Shown: positions 1-12,287, numbered from the stretch's first letter. The stretch: DNA of 64,000 nt from Trema orientale (GCA_002914845.1 JXTC01000060.1:147256-211255), one strand, 5' to 3'. A program made the numbers and translations. Notes: generated by a model from the sequence alone, not told the origin.

Positions 1-1739
1 CAGTTAGTGTACCTTGTTAAGGCTGATGGATACCATAACTGAGTAGTACATATAATTTATTATTTAGGTTGTGGTCCTCACACTAAAAATTTCACGTATG
101 CTCTTCTTCGTCAGCCACCATCACTGATAGAGATATCAATTGAGTGCATCCACAGCTTTTGGCAGTGTAAGATCTTAACCCTCAAGCTTAGGCCTACATC
201 ATTAACTTCCGCCTTCAGGACGGTTACCCAGCCCTCATCTAATTTTCGTCATGGACACAGGTAACAACAAATCCCTTGACATAACTATTTGACATGATAT
301 ATAATCCTTAGTGTTGTGTTCAGTTTATTTCAATCCTATTAATGTTTAACATTTTTAAGATATAGAATTGTTACAAAGGAAGTAGAAGCTTCCTTGCTAC
401 AACCTTCTTTTTAATCTCAACTCTACACATGTTTACAATACAACAATTAATTATGCTTTTAGCTAAATTAGATTTTGACTAAATTAACCAAGGTAAATAT
501 TGGTGCAGTACAATAAAAATTAACAAGAATAAAGTATTTCTAAGAGACCAAAGACAAATTTGCATTCAGTTTTCTGTTTGTAACAAATAACATTCAATTT
601 AAGTTTTGCATTTGGTTCATAACAAGCTATAATGAAAGGAGATAAATAAGGAAAACAATGTTTGTTACTTGATCAAGGTTTTGGTTCTAAGTTATAGAGC
701 TTATAATGAAAAATGCTTTTGCTTGATTTCAAGCTGAGGCAAATCATTCTTTTGCAGGAAAGCAAATTGCTCAATTGAATGAACGTCTTCTCTATAGAAA
801 AATAGTAGTCATTCCAGTTTTTCTACAGAAATTGCAGGAGTAGTTTGTTGCTTGAAAGTTTTTATGTTTTTGTGAGAAGGCTGAAAAAATAAATTGGAGA
901 ATGGTGATGGGAAGGCTATAAATTATGGAGGTCAAAGGCTTTTTTTAGAAGGTAAGATTTGCTTTCATGACTTCTTTTTTGGTTGTTTTCTCTTTTTCTC
1001 TCTGGTTTTTGGTTGCCTTGGATTTTCTTTAGTCTCTTTTTGTTTTTCAATTTAGTTATCTTCATTAATAAATTAATTCATACTTCATATATAAGATCTA
1101 TAATTTTCACTTCTATTTAAGATAAAATAATGTATGTTGTTCTAATCTGTCTTAAAAGAGGCTTGAACTATTTTCAAACCCTTCATTTTATTTTTGCATT
1201 AACAACTGTTTGACTTCTATGATTCTCTAGCAAGTGGAATAGTTAGCATGGTCATAAACTAAAAATGTTGTTGTAAATGTTTGAAGGTCCAGAACTTGTG
1301 CAATGGATAGACTATTTCATTTAATTGTTTCTTCTATATTTATTTTGTTTCTTATGACCATTGCACTAAATGTGCATTTTAAGAATTGATAAGGTCAGCT
1401 GGTGTAGCTAAAGAAATCCAGACCTGGTATTGTAATTTTTGATGAGTAATTTTGAGAAATACAAAATCCTCTCGTCATAATAAATATGCACAGTAGCCAA
1501 TTTGTCTATTTCAAGATCAATGTGTTAGACACAAATAGGAGCAAATCAAATCAAATAAAATAACTTAAATTATTTAAAATCTAAATTAAAATTACTCTAA
1601 GACGCATAGTTTTAATTAATAAAACGCACAATTAACTCAATTTTTATAGAGTTATATACCCCCAAACTTAAAATTAATATTATCCCCAGTATAAAAAAAT
1701 AAAAGAAGAGGCAAAAGAAAACTCTCACAGATTTTCATA
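1..1739. other. Gene-poor AT-rich intergenic DNA
   Basis: No gene is recognised here. A stretch of about 64 open codons on the plus strand (roughly 70-261, ending at a TAA) follows a possible acceptor TTAG at 65-68. It matches nothing I know and could be the last exon of a gene lying to the left of the window or chance. The rest is AT-rich sequence without structure that I can see. Confidence 0.5.
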
Positions 1740-3600
1740 TGCAGGTGGAGACTTCCAGTTGAGTTTTTCAAATGCACGTATATCAACCCCCAAATTTGTG
1801 CAAGAATCTAAGCACTAGAAAATCAGCTGAGAAAATGAATTTATCGACTTTTACAAGAACATTCTCAATGATACTTCTGGAATATTTTATAGAGTAGTCC
1901 GCCAATTGCAAAGAAATAGTTGTTGGCTTCACTTCCCCCAAACCTAATTTTTTATATACCGAGAGTGGCATTAGGTTGATACTGGCACCAAGATCACATA
2001 GAACTCTCTCAAAGAACGAATTCCTAGTGCTTTACGTAATATTAAAACTCCCGGGATCTTTTAGCTTTGGTAGAAGTTTCTATTGTAATATCGCACTGCA
2101 CTCTTTAGTAAGTGCTACTCTTTCATAATCCTCCAGCTTTTTTTTGTTGGGTAAAATTTCTTTTAAGAACTTCACATAATTAGGCATTTGGGCTAGAGCA
2201 TCTCCAAATGGTATGTTTATGCGGAGTTTCTTGAAAACTTCTAGAAACTTCAAAAACTGCTGATCCAACTTCTGTTTATTGAACCGCTGAAAATATGGAA
2301 TTGGAGGGACACATGGCGGTGGATTGTCCGGGAATAACTTGGATTTTGGCTTTGTTGGCTCAACTTGTCTTGTCTCGGATTGCCTCTAGGGTCGTGACTA
2401 CTGCCCTTGATATTGACCTCCTCTGCTCGGAGAAGGTGGTGGGGAAATTGAAATTGATTAGCTTGGTTGCTCTATTTGTTTCTCACTCCTAAGAGTTATT
2501 GAATTACACTGCTCCTTTGGGTTCGTCTCGGTATCACACGAAAAAGAACACTGAGGTCTTATAGACAGTATATTGGAGATCTGGCCGATTTGGATTTTTG
2601 AATTTTTTGATAGACGTATCAGTTCTTGCCATATATTGATTTGTCTTCTCAGTAAGTTAAGCAAGAGCTTCTTCCAGAGAGACTTTATTGACTTAAAGCT
2701 GAGGTTAATATCCAATCGGTAGCCTTATAGCATTATTATTATTTCTCCATAAAAAATTTGGATGGTTGTGCCATCCCTGATTATAAGTGTTAGAGTATAG
2801 GTTATTCTACTGCCTATTAATATTCCCCACAAAGTATGCTTGCTCAAGCTGTGATGTATCAAAAGAATTGGCATATTGGGCTTCACTACTAACATGAGGT
2901 CCACCATATAAATTATGCTTTTCAGGAGGAGTGTAAATAGCATCGAATCATTTCGTCAATGCTGCAACTTGAGCTATAAGTGCTATTAGTGCATCAACTT
3001 CTTGTACCCCATGGGCTTTCTTCAATGTAGAATGTTCATTTGGCCACTGATTAGCATTAGCAGCCATCTCCTCAAGTAATTCATAGGCCGCTTCTATAGT
3101 CTTCCCCATCAATGAACCTCTAGTTGCTACATCTGCAAGAGTTCTAGTCAAGCTACTTAACCTACTGTAGAAGGTCTGTAACTATAACCACTTAGGAAGT
3201 CTATGATGCGGGCACCGTCTCAACATGTCTTTGTACCTCTCCCAAGCTTCATATAATATCTCTCCATCTTGCTGGACGAAAGTAGTAATGTCGTTTCATA
3301 TCTTCCCCATTTTTACTAGTGGAAAAAATTTGGATAACAACTGCTGGGCAACAGCATTCCATGTAGTGATGGTCCCAAGTGGTAAAGAGTTCAACAAGCT
3401 TTTGGCCTTGTCTTGAAGTGAAAATGGAAACAGTCTCAGTCTGATGGCATCATCAGTAAAGCCATTATGTTTGAAAGTCTCACAGATCTCAAGGAGGGTG
3501 GCAATGTGGGAAGAAACCCATCTCCCGTAGGGTAAGGGATGCACCTCCACATGTTGTAAGAAAGGAAGAGAATAGGGGAAGACTAACAAAGAGAAAGAGG
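1740..3600 (-). mobile_element. Decayed Ty3/gypsy LTR-retrotransposon fossil (gag and protease region)
   Basis: Read on the minus strand, the right end (about 3300-3590) encodes a typical plant retrotransposon gag segment with the RLRLFPFSL / DKAKS / LNSLP / TTW / KFFP signature. The left end (about 1780-1970) resembles the retroviral-type protease region of Ty3/gypsy polyproteins (LSVYKKLGLGE, then a QLAD-like stretch). The gag-to-protease order is what is expected of this family, probably the Athila/Tat-like group. No reverse transcriptase, integrase or paired LTRs are visible in the window. It is a broken, truncated and old copy with many interruptions, and its borders are approximate. Confidence 0.75.
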
Positions 3601-6108
3601 AGAGAAACTTTTAACCTGCATTTGTGTGTGCATCATAGACTTAAATGAGCATGGAGGATTTAGACTCTAAATTAATTTTAACATTGAGACAAAGACAAAT
3701 GTAGTTGCTATCTAACTTGACTAAATCTGTGAACACAATATAATAAAAAATATAGTATCAAATATTAGATTATATGTCATCATCGATTCATTGGTTAAAC
3801 GTAAATCGAGACACCAAAATTACTCAAAGAATTTAAGTTCATTATATTAAAAATGTATCCGCAATGTATGAGTGTATGGCTGGTATCATGGCATGAAATC
3901 GAAACTTAACCGAATTTCGATATCATAAAATAAATAGTGTGATAATCTTGTTATTTAATATCCTTCACTATTTCCATTTCCACCAAACAACAATTATTGA
4001 GATTCCAACGAAATCATTTATATGTAAAATATGAGTCTGTGTTTGTAATGACAAATATTTGTTAGACTCTCACTTATTAGTAAATAAGAGGCGACAAAGA
4101 TGGGATTCTGCCCAAGATTTTGAAAGGCAAATACTATAAATATTGAGATTTTAATTCTGTCTTTTTCCTTTTTATTCTCATCGACGGATATAAAAAGATA
4201 ATAAAGAGTATAGCTGCTAAAGATTTCAGGAAGATCAGTTTTCTAGCCACACAGTAAAATGATCATAGTGCTATATTTAATTGAGTGGTATCCACTATGT
4301 AGAAATGTTTCCATACTATCACATTCACATGGTACACAGAGCTAGCTGTGATATTAACTGTAAACTATTAATCACAACTTTAAAATTCCAAAAATAGAGT
4401 GATATTTTGTGGATCACATATTTAATTTGTGGTTGCACAAAACACGAGTTTTTGCATGGTACATAGGCAACCAAATCCAATAAGGCATCAGTGATCAGCA
4501 GTAGCATACGATCATTTCAGACCCCTTTTTGCTGCCATACACGTATACAGGGAAAAAAAAAAAAATTAAATGACTTTTCAATATGTTTAAGAGTTGCTGG
4601 TTCCACCACCACTATTGATCACCATGTGTTGGACACTAAATAAATTATTACATATGACGTATGTGGACAAGTGAAGATTTTGTTTTTTTTTTTTTTAAAG
4701 GAAAAAATGGAATTAATGGTGTCCTCGTATTCTCTTAGAAGTTCTTTATTTTGTGGCTTTATATTGGGATCACAATTGAAAAGATATGACATATATTCTC
4801 GTGTTTTCGTCTTTTAACAGAAGCTTATGGTGCTTATTACACAGGATTCACTATTGGAGGGCACATTTTTGGAATGAAATTACGAGATCCGTGACTGGAT
4901 GCTCGAATCCTGATTTACTAGAAGCTGAGAACTCTGAGTAAGTGCTTTTGCTGCCGTTATGACACAACCACTGGTGGTACATGTGGGGATTTGAACCATG
5001 TTTTTTTTCCCGTTTTGTTGAGGGTCAGGCCGTAGCTCAGACAAGGCTCGTGATATATTAAAGTAATGACTAATGATAGGGGACCACTGTGTGTCTGCTG
5101 CTGCACCAGGAGTCTCTCTCTCTCTCTCTCTCTCTTTAATGTGTAAACCCGTTTTCATCAATCATCACCAGTACCATGTGCATTGTGCAATGTGCTCCAC
5201 AATCCGCGGTCGACTCACCACAACTTTTTTTTTTTTTTTTTTTTGTTGTTGATATCTTGCACCAATAATTTGGTCTTTTTGTACTCTTCTAGTCTTTTCT
5301 TGGTTTCTAATAACCGCATACTCGCTTTACAGTTTCTTTCTGGTTGCTCATTGTATGTGTGGTGCTTATTGCTTATGGATTGTACGTCTACTCCCATACG
5401 TTAAAAATGAGAATTGAGTCAAGCTTGATGTCCGTGATCATAACTGATCGATCGAGTTTTATTGGGAGAAAGTTGTGACCATCATCGATTTGACTCCCCT
5501 TCACACCGTTGAATTCCCCAACTTCTGACCATATTTTCACATGATCCGCATGTTATTTTCACAAACATACTTGCTCTATCTTAATCTACAGAGTTTAAAT
5601 TCATCACAGCTGGCATTGTGTTGACTCCTGTGGCTTAATATCTTCATCTGTTTCGACTTAAAACCAATGATGGAATCCATTTCAAAATTTGAAAGTGGAA
5701 TATATTAGACGACCGAAGCCTTTTGTTAAAAAATAATGGGCCGGATTCCCACTACAAAATCATCCAAATACATTATGAAGACGAACCAACAATCTTCTGG
5801 GCTCAAAAGGGAGTCCACGAACTCCAACTTTGGATCAGCTAGCTCCTTATCAAAACAGGCCATACATTATCTCTTCATCATTAGTAGCTAGGAGATAAAA
5901 CCAAAATTATAAAAAAAAAAAAAAAAAAAGGCGCAAAGGGCACGGACAAATATCGACATACTACATAACCGATCGATAACACCATGGACAAAGTAACTAC
6001 TAATAATCCATGCACCATAAACACATAAAAACAAGGCTTCAAAGGGATGCTATATTATACATACAGCCATCCTATCATAATCACGAAAACGTGGCGTGCG
6101 CATTTTGC
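3601..6108. other. Intergenic DNA with simple repeats and a possible SINE relic
   Basis: No gene is recognised. Poly-A and poly-T tracts occur near 4552, 4680, 5226 and 5911. Around 4890-5060 the minus strand contains GGTTCAAATCC, which fits a Pol III B box, but no cloverleaf forms around it; it may be an old tRNA-derived SINE. Short ORFs here look like chance. The 3' end of the LEA transcript probably lies within the last few hundred bases. Confidence 0.45.
5112..5135. repeat. (TC)n microsatellite
   Basis: About twelve uninterrupted TC units are visible. This is a plain simple-sequence repeat outside any recognised gene. Confidence 0.9.
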
Positions 6109-7339
6109 TCAAAGCTCCTCATCTCGACCTCGACCAGCTACGTTATCTTTAATCTTCTGTGACTTGTCCTTGGCAGCCTCATAGTTAGATGAGATGGTGT
6201 CCTTAGCAGACTCCAAAGTCTCCTCCGCTTTGTGCTTGGCCGCATCCTTGACCCTGCCCAGCTCTTCCTCAGTCTCCCACTGCTTCCTCTTGCCTTCCTC
6301 CACCGCACCTTCTCCCGTTTGCTTGGCCTCCTCTGCCTTACGAGACGCCTTCTCTTTGGCCTCCTCTGCCTTCTGGGATGCCTTCTCCTTGGCTTTGTAG
6401 GCCTTTTCTGCTGTCTCATGAGCCTTCTCATTGCCCACACGACTGGCTTCATAAGCCGTCTCTTTTGCCGCGTTCAATGTATCTGCAGCCTCGTACGTCG
6501 TCTCCTTAGCTTCCCCTGCCTTCTCGGACGCCTTGTCCTTTGCCGCACCCGTGGCGTCGTAAACCTTCTCCTTGGCCTTGTTCATAGCCTCCCCGGCCTT
6601 ATGCGCCGTCTCGTAGGCCTTCTCCTTTGCAGCCTGGGCCGTCTCGTAGGCCTTCTCCTTTGCCGCCTTCGCGGTGTCGTACGCCTTCTCCTTTGCTGCA
6701 TTCATCGTTTCGCTGGCTTTCTCTGCCGCCGCATCTCTCGCTTCTCTTGCCTTGTCAGCGCTGTACTGGCCAGCCTCTGCACAATTTTTCAATATTTAAC
6801 CCATTACTACCGTTCTGTTCTTGACTACTTATTCAAACCTATTTTCTCAGCAACATATATAATGGAAAAGAACGTACATACATATATATATATATAGAAC
6901 TAGTAGTTAACTTGAGTGGTAAAACCTATAAATTAAGACGGATTTCATGTTAATTTTACATACCAGAAGTCACCTCCTGGATCTTGTCCTTGCTCCTCTT
7001 GGTAGTATCAGAAACTGTCTCCGAAGCTTTCTTAGCTTTATCCTTGGCAGTATCCTTGGCGTCATTGGCGGTTTCCTTGAACCCGAGCCCTTCAGTGATC
7101 TTCTCCTTGGCCCATTCCGCCCACGACTCCGAAGCTTCTTTGGCTTCTTTTGTCATCTCGGCAGCCTTGTTCTCCGTTTGCAGCGTCTTTTCCTTGAACT
7201 TATCGTAATCACGGCTTTCTTCATTGGTAGAGGGCATATGCCCCACGCTGGAAGCCCTGCAAGCGGTGGCAATCACCATAGCCACCACCACCACCGCCAC
7301 ACAGAAGAAGCGCCTAAAAGATAATCTCGTGGAAGCCAT
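6109..7339 (-). CDS. LEA_4 (group 3) late embryogenesis abundant protein, probably ER-targeted
   Basis: There are two exons on the minus strand, 7339-6964 and 6776-6109, joined by a GT-AG intron, giving 347 residues. The N-terminus is a clear signal peptide: a basic start, then a run of Val/Ala/Ile ending near TACRASS (about residue 30). After it comes a long hydrophilic, Ala/Lys/Glu-rich helix-forming region built from 11-residue LEA_4 repeats such as AAKEKAYETAQ and AAKEKAYDTAK. There are no membrane segments after the signal peptide and no Cys after it. The chain ends in GRGRDEEL, whose last four residues resemble a K/HDEL retrieval signal. LEA_4 proteins are disordered in solution, fold to amphipathic helices on drying, and protect membranes and proteins in seeds. 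The secretory signal suggests action in the ER lumen. The family call is firm; the location is inferred. Confidence 0.93.
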
Positions 7340-7485
7340 GAATGTACGTCAGTATAAAGTATTTACCCTGTATTAATTCACTATAGAAACAGGTACCGTT
7401 TTGCCTAAAACCGATCGTAAAAATTGATTGAGAGAGATCTGCTAGTGCTTTCAGAAGATGAGAAAAATCGCAATTGTGTAAGCAA

Positions 7486-7573
7486 CATGCATGAAGGGGT
7501 CGTGCTTTTAAACCTTTAGCGGAGGTGAGTAGTGTAGTGGGTTATAGAAGAACATGCATGGGATTTGACACGT
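7486..7573 (-). promoter_or_regulatory. Seed-type promoter motifs upstream of the LEA gene (two RY repeats plus an ABRE)
   Basis: Two perfect palindromic RY elements CATGCATG lie at 7486-7493 and 7553-7560, about 150 and 215 bases before the LEA start codon. On the minus strand 7567-7573 reads ACGTGTC, which fits the ABA-response element ACGTGKC. RY elements are bound by the B3 factors ABI3/FUS3/LEC2 and ABREs by bZIP factors. Together they are the classic signature of ABA-dependent, seed-maturation expression, which agrees with the product. Seen in sequence; the regulation is inferred. Confidence 0.65.
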
Positions 7574-8635
7574 ACAATGTGTTATGCAACGTGGAGTGTT
7601 CCTAACATCGTAGGTTGTGGGAGTAAGACAAGTGTTGTGTTATGATATTCTAGGTGTCACCATCATACCGTATCTGTGTCGACTGCATCGCATGGAGTGC
7701 TTTCTATTTGGCAATGAGAGGACGTGTATGTTTTTTTTTTTTTTTTGGCTTTCCTTTCATCAAATTTCGATTTGACATTCGCTTTCCATTTTATAGGCAT
7801 TGATCCAAAGTTTCAAAGTTCGATGCAAGAATATGAACATGCTAAATCAGCTGCTCGCTTCCGATAAAAGTGAGTTATTACTTCAAATTTTTTTTTTATG
7901 AAGTTGGACCTAATCTGCTAGAGTCAATAAACAAAACGACACTAGAGCAAAATAAACAAAACGACACTTGTATGACTGCAAAGTTCAAATCCTACCCTCT
8001 CCAAATCCGACAAGCGTTTTGGGTGTGTATAATCATACGTCGAGAGCCCTCCCCTTCGGTTCTCGTATGCATGAATGACATTAGACATGTTGACATTAGG
8101 AATCCATCAATTGGTAAAAGGGCATATCGCATTGGTTCATTTGAAATCATTCAAAATCGCCGTTTGCAGGTGGCCCTGTTATTTGACGTGCCGTATTTGT
8201 ATGTATACAAAAAGCTCACTGAATTCTACTTCGACGGTGAAACATACCAACATAAAGGTTTTAAAACATGGATTGGAAAGAAATACTTTGTGCTCCATCC
8301 CAATCCGAATTATATATTTTAGCTAATTTACATTTTCTAGGCGGGAAAAAGGAAGAAAGAAAGATAAGGAAAAAGCAAGCAGCCAAATATAAGAGAGCAT
8401 AATGTAAGTACCATAAGAACGAGACGCAAAGAAACCATACGAGCAAACTGAATAAAAATAATGAGATGATTGATCAACCAGCCAAAAGTGTTTTTACAAA
8501 GAAAGAAAGAGTATTCTAAACTAATCTTAAGCTCGCAAAAGTGCATTAAATACTAAATAGCTCATCAAAAATGTCAGAAGCATATACATCAAGTATAGAA
8601 GAAGCAACCTACTTACAAATTCCTAACATTCTGTA
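7574..8635. other. Intergenic DNA between the LEA and MUSTANG-like genes
   Basis: There is a poly-T tract near 7732-7747. A plus-strand open frame of 150 codons (7870-8322) has no ATG at its start, no family resemblance I can detect and an ordinary intergenic composition, so it is not called as a gene. The last few hundred bases next to 8635 are the likely 3' UTR of the MUSTANG-like gene. Confidence 0.5.
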
Positions 8636-11048
8636 CTAAGAGTTTTTGCACGTCTTCTTGTTGTGGCCAAGACCCTTGCACTTGCTACACTGGAGTTGAC
8701 GTTTAATTATGTCTATTGACTCTGGCTGCTTCATCTTTGGCCGGCCTGGCGGTCGTTTAGTAGGAGGCGGCGTTACGGTTACTAATACCTGATTTGATTC
8801 ACTCGGGACTGGTTTTTCAACATCCGGCATAGGGAGAATTGATTCTGCATATGTCAAACGGTAACTCTCAACTGTGAAATATCTAGAGCAATACTCATAC
8901 GGGCTCCTACCAGAGCATTCCATTACGGCAATGGCATGGCAGCAAGGCAAACCCGTAAGTTGCCATCCCTTGCAGCTACAATCCCAATTGTCAATATCAA
9001 CAACCTCAACAGTTTCTCCACGAACCTCAAATGTGCTACCGTGTAAAATCAACACCTGAAGGGATTGAGCAGTTAGAGTTTCTTTTTGAAGCTTTTCTTC
9101 CTTGGATGGTGTTAATTTTGTTGCCCATTGGTTGGAATCCACTCGACGTGTATAGAATGATTCCATCATCCTGCCTCGTAAGACATCAATCATCTGCGTT
9201 ATTGGCAACTCATGAGCCTCTGATACCCAACTGTAGAACTGCTGCCCAAAGTTTGATGTCATGAGATTATACCTTGCTCCCCCAAAGAATGCATTAGCCC
9301 AGTGGGCCGGCTCACTTTGAATGACCCAATTGTGAGCGTCAGGTGAAATACCTTTTATGTTTTCCACACTTCGCTGGAAAGCTTCAGGTTTGGGTGCATA
9401 AGCAGCGGCATAGAAGTCGTTAATCATGAATCTCCTCGCTTCATGAGAAAATTGCCCCTTCAAGTCCTTGTTAAGCTTCTCTGCAAGATGGCGTAGACAA
9501 TAGCAGTGGTAGCATTTATCAAAGACCTCAGCCAATGAGTTCTTTACACCATTCTGAAAATCAGCAACAAACGTAATCTGCTCAGATGTTGAAATCGCAG
9601 ATTTGAGCTCCGTTAAGAACCAGTGCCAGTTCTCATCAGTATCAGCATCCACAACAGCAAAGGCAACTGGAAAGATACCATCATCCCCATCTGCAGCTGT
9701 AGCAGCCAACAGAACCCCTTGGTATTTTGAGTTTAAAGGAGTGTCATCAAGAAAAAGGAGAGGGCGGCAACCTCGTTGGAAACCCACAATTGAGGCATGG
9801 AAAGAAACGAAGAGACGATGGAAGCTCGAGTCCTCCTTAGTGCTAAACGTAGCAATGCTTCCTGGATTAGTTTCCTTGATCTTCTCACAGAAATAGGGTA
9901 ATTGAGTATATGCCTCTTTAAAGGAGCCTTGAAGCTGCTCCCTGGCAATCTCTTTTGCACGCCATGCCTGGGAATAATTCAACTGAATCCCATACTCCCT
10001 TTTGATGTCATCAGCAATATCCTTAGGCTTGTAGTTGGGAGACACTTTCAACTTCTCTTTTATGATACTTCCCACCCAGCCTCTAGTTGCACGATACCCA
10101 GCTTTCACTGCAGCTCCATCACAGGTATGATTGTTGTGCATTTTCTTGATGCAAACCAACTGGGTGGTAGACAGCCTTGACGCATATATCCGCCATGGGC
10201 AACCTTGGGACTTGCATTTGACAGTAACACGGTGACTGTCGTTTTTCTTATATCTGTAAGCAAATCCATGAGCAATGGAGTATTTATGCAAAGCTTCCCG
10301 AAACTCACTAAAACTATTAAACCTCTGATCGACACCGGTGATGGTGTTTTCCCACTGCTGGGCAGCTTTGCGATGGTTGTCGTCACTGGAACCAGAAGGA
10401 ACAGAAAGCAAAGGAGGGATGTCATAGGGTCTCAAAAAGTTTTGGTGAATGTCAGTGCCAGTCTCGAGTGCGGCGGCATCGACAGCTTCAACAACAGGAA
10501 CCACTGCTTCTGATACAGTGGTCCTGCTTGACCTGCACATTCAGCCATTTGGTGAATCCCTTTCCACCACGAGTCTATTCAATGAAATGGTAGATAAGAA
10601 AAGTGGTGTGATTGCATAAGAGAAATGCAGAGAGTCAAAGGTGACGGACAAAAGAATTAAAGAAGAGTAAGTAGTACCTACTAGCAGGCATGTTGGATAG
10701 ATTCCGAGCAGCGGCTTCCTCGGACAAGATAAAGACGTCGACGGTGACAGAATCCCCAAGGAAGTTGACCATGCGTTGCAGGTCCTTGTCCTTGGAGATG
10801 GTGATGAGGGTCTTTTTATTGCCAGGAAGGAAATACTTAATGATCATGGTGTCGGCATTGGAATCAAACATTTCAGCAATCTCGGACTTGAAATCGTGGA
10901 GTTGGGTTTGATTGTCAATGTCGACGGCATAGGCCTCACCACCAGTGTAGGAGAGGGATCCATCTTTGTTGGTGACGAACTCTCCCCCGGATTGACATAT
11001 TGCTATGACTTTCTTCGTAGCCATGGGGCCTTCTGTTTCTGTCTCCAT
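8636..11048 (-). CDS. MUSTANG-type domesticated Mutator-like transposase with N-terminal PB1 domain
   Basis: There are two exons, 11048-10678 and 10532-8636 (GT-AG intron), giving 755 residues. Residues about 13-115 form a PB1 domain (ICQSGGEF start, basic FLPGNKK strand, ISKDKDLQRM helix). A MuDR-type DNA-binding region follows (about 190-265, with CPWRIYA and the NNHTC zinc-ligand motif). Then comes a MULE transposase core (FLDDTPL near 386, FVADFQNG near 448, CYCLRHL near 467). A SWIM zinc finger (CSC...LPCCH near 641-655) and a C-terminal CCHC knuckle (CSKCKGLGHNKKTC) finish the protein. This domain order, with PB1 in front, is that of the MUGB group of the MUSTANG family, which are host genes needed for normal growth and flowering in Arabidopsis. 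There are no terminal inverted repeats or internal stops. FGQQF occupies the place where I expect the third catalytic acid. Nuclear DNA-binding or regulatory function is inferred. Confidence 0.93.
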
Positions 11049-11400
11049 TCAAAACAAATAATATTCAAGAATAACACACACAGAGTAGGAGTAGGAGTAG
11101 GAGGGGTTTTTTTTGTTTTGTTTTTTTTTTCTTCTGGGAGTTTTCAGTTTTCTGTTTTCTATAAAGAAGACTAAGTTGGGTTGGGGTTGCAAATAAAGTT
11201 AGTTTTATTATACACAAGAATGTAGAGTGTTTCAATTGCAAATAAAAGTTTTTTCGAATAATATTTTTATGTATGATATCAAGATAAGAAACCAAATCAA
11301 ATCAAATCAAAGAAAGTGAGATTGTAATGTAATGTGAATGTAATTCCTATTTGTCATTCGGTCGCAAGACAGGATAGAGATTTCGTCACATTCAGAGGAC

Positions 11401-11460
11401 ACAACACAACACAACACAACACAGACACAGACACAGACACAGACACAGGCACAGGCACAG
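11401..11460. repeat. Compound ACACA / ACACAG microsatellite
   Basis: Four ACAAC-type units are followed by ACACAG units and then ACAGGC-type units. It lies in the divergent promoter region and is probably unstable in length. Confidence 0.85.
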
Positions 11461-12089
11461 GGAGATATCAACAAACAAAAAGGAAAGCCAAAAAGAAACC
11501 CAATAGATATGAAGAAAAGAATACTGACCTCAACCCTTGAATTCAATTGAAGCCAGAGAGCGAGCCCAACCCAATAGGTATGAATATGAAAGTCGTCGTC
11601 GGCAGCTCAACCCTTTTCTCGTAATTTCATTCGCTTTTGTCAATTAAATTGAATTAGATTAATAAGAGCGAGAAAGAGAGAGAAGATTTGATTTGGGCTT
11701 TGGCTTTAGTGTTGCTCTCTCTCCAGTCTCAACCCCCCGGAAAAAAAAAAAAAGAGAGACCAAAAACCAAAAACAAAAACAAAAGAGAAGGAGACGGAGA
11801 CGGCTCAGAGGAATAGATGGATTGTATCTGTAGATAGCATAGCATAGAGGCACCAACAGCAGAGGCAGAGGCAGAGGTAGAGGCCAGAACGCATCCTGTC
11901 CCTTGTTATGCCTGCGTCCCATCCCTTTGATTTTTACTTGCTCTCTCTTTTTAATTTTTGGACCGACTTTCTCTGGGCTGGCTGGCTGGCTGACAGCTTG
12001 GCCTGCTAATAGATCGATCGGCCCATTAACAAGCCCAATGGGCTGCTAGTACTTCCGCTACTGTTTACAATTAATTACCCTCTCTTTTT

Positions 12090-12122
12090 CCTCCTCCTCC
12101 TCCTCCTCCTCCTCCTCCTCTC
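12090..12122. repeat. (CTC)n microsatellite upstream of POT1
   Basis: About eleven CTC units form a pyrimidine tract roughly 165 bases before the POT1 start codon. CT-rich tracts are common in plant 5' UTRs and core promoters. Confidence 0.85.
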
Positions 12123-12287
12123 TGTTCTGTTGGCTGTTCAGTTTCAAATCAATCAGCATATATCATCAGAGCAGCAAAAAGCAAATCAAAAGCAGGAGTG
12201 ATCAATCAATCAGATACCAAAGAAAGAAGAAGAAGAAGAAGAAGGCAGAAGCAGAAGCAGTCAAAAAAAAAACAGAAGGAAGAGAGG

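Larger units (their letters stand above)
11049..12287. other. Divergent intergenic region between MUSTANG-like gene and POT1
   Basis: The two genes point away from each other, so this 1.2 kb should hold both promoters and 5' UTRs. It is rich in simple repeats: an ACACA/ACACAG run, a CTC run, AGA runs and purine tracts. A possible donor GAG|GTCAGT on the minus strand near 11528 hints at a 5' UTR intron of the MUSTANG-like transcript, but I could not settle its acceptor. No TATA box stands out. Confidence 0.55.

Noticed and set aside
4980-5060. Possible tRNA on the minus strand because of GGTTCAAATCC
   Set aside because: No acceptor stem or anticodon arm can be formed around the B-box-like sequence; at most a SINE relic.
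5183-5404. Short plus-strand frame with a poly-Phe run
   Set aside because: It is produced by a poly-T tract and has no other support.
6138-6452. Arg-rich open frame on the minus strand
   Set aside because: It is a shifted-frame shadow of the LEA repeats.
6232-6897. 221-codon Leu-rich open frame on the plus strand opposite the LEA gene
   Set aside because: It is the antisense shadow of the repetitive LEA exon 2 and runs through its intron.
7870-8322. 150-codon open frame on the plus strand
   Set aside because: It lacks an ATG at its start, resembles no family, and its residue composition is that of translated intergenic AT-rich DNA.
12198-12287. Arg/Lys-rich extension before POT1
   Set aside because: The frame is open but has no ATG; it is translated AGA-repeat 5' UTR.
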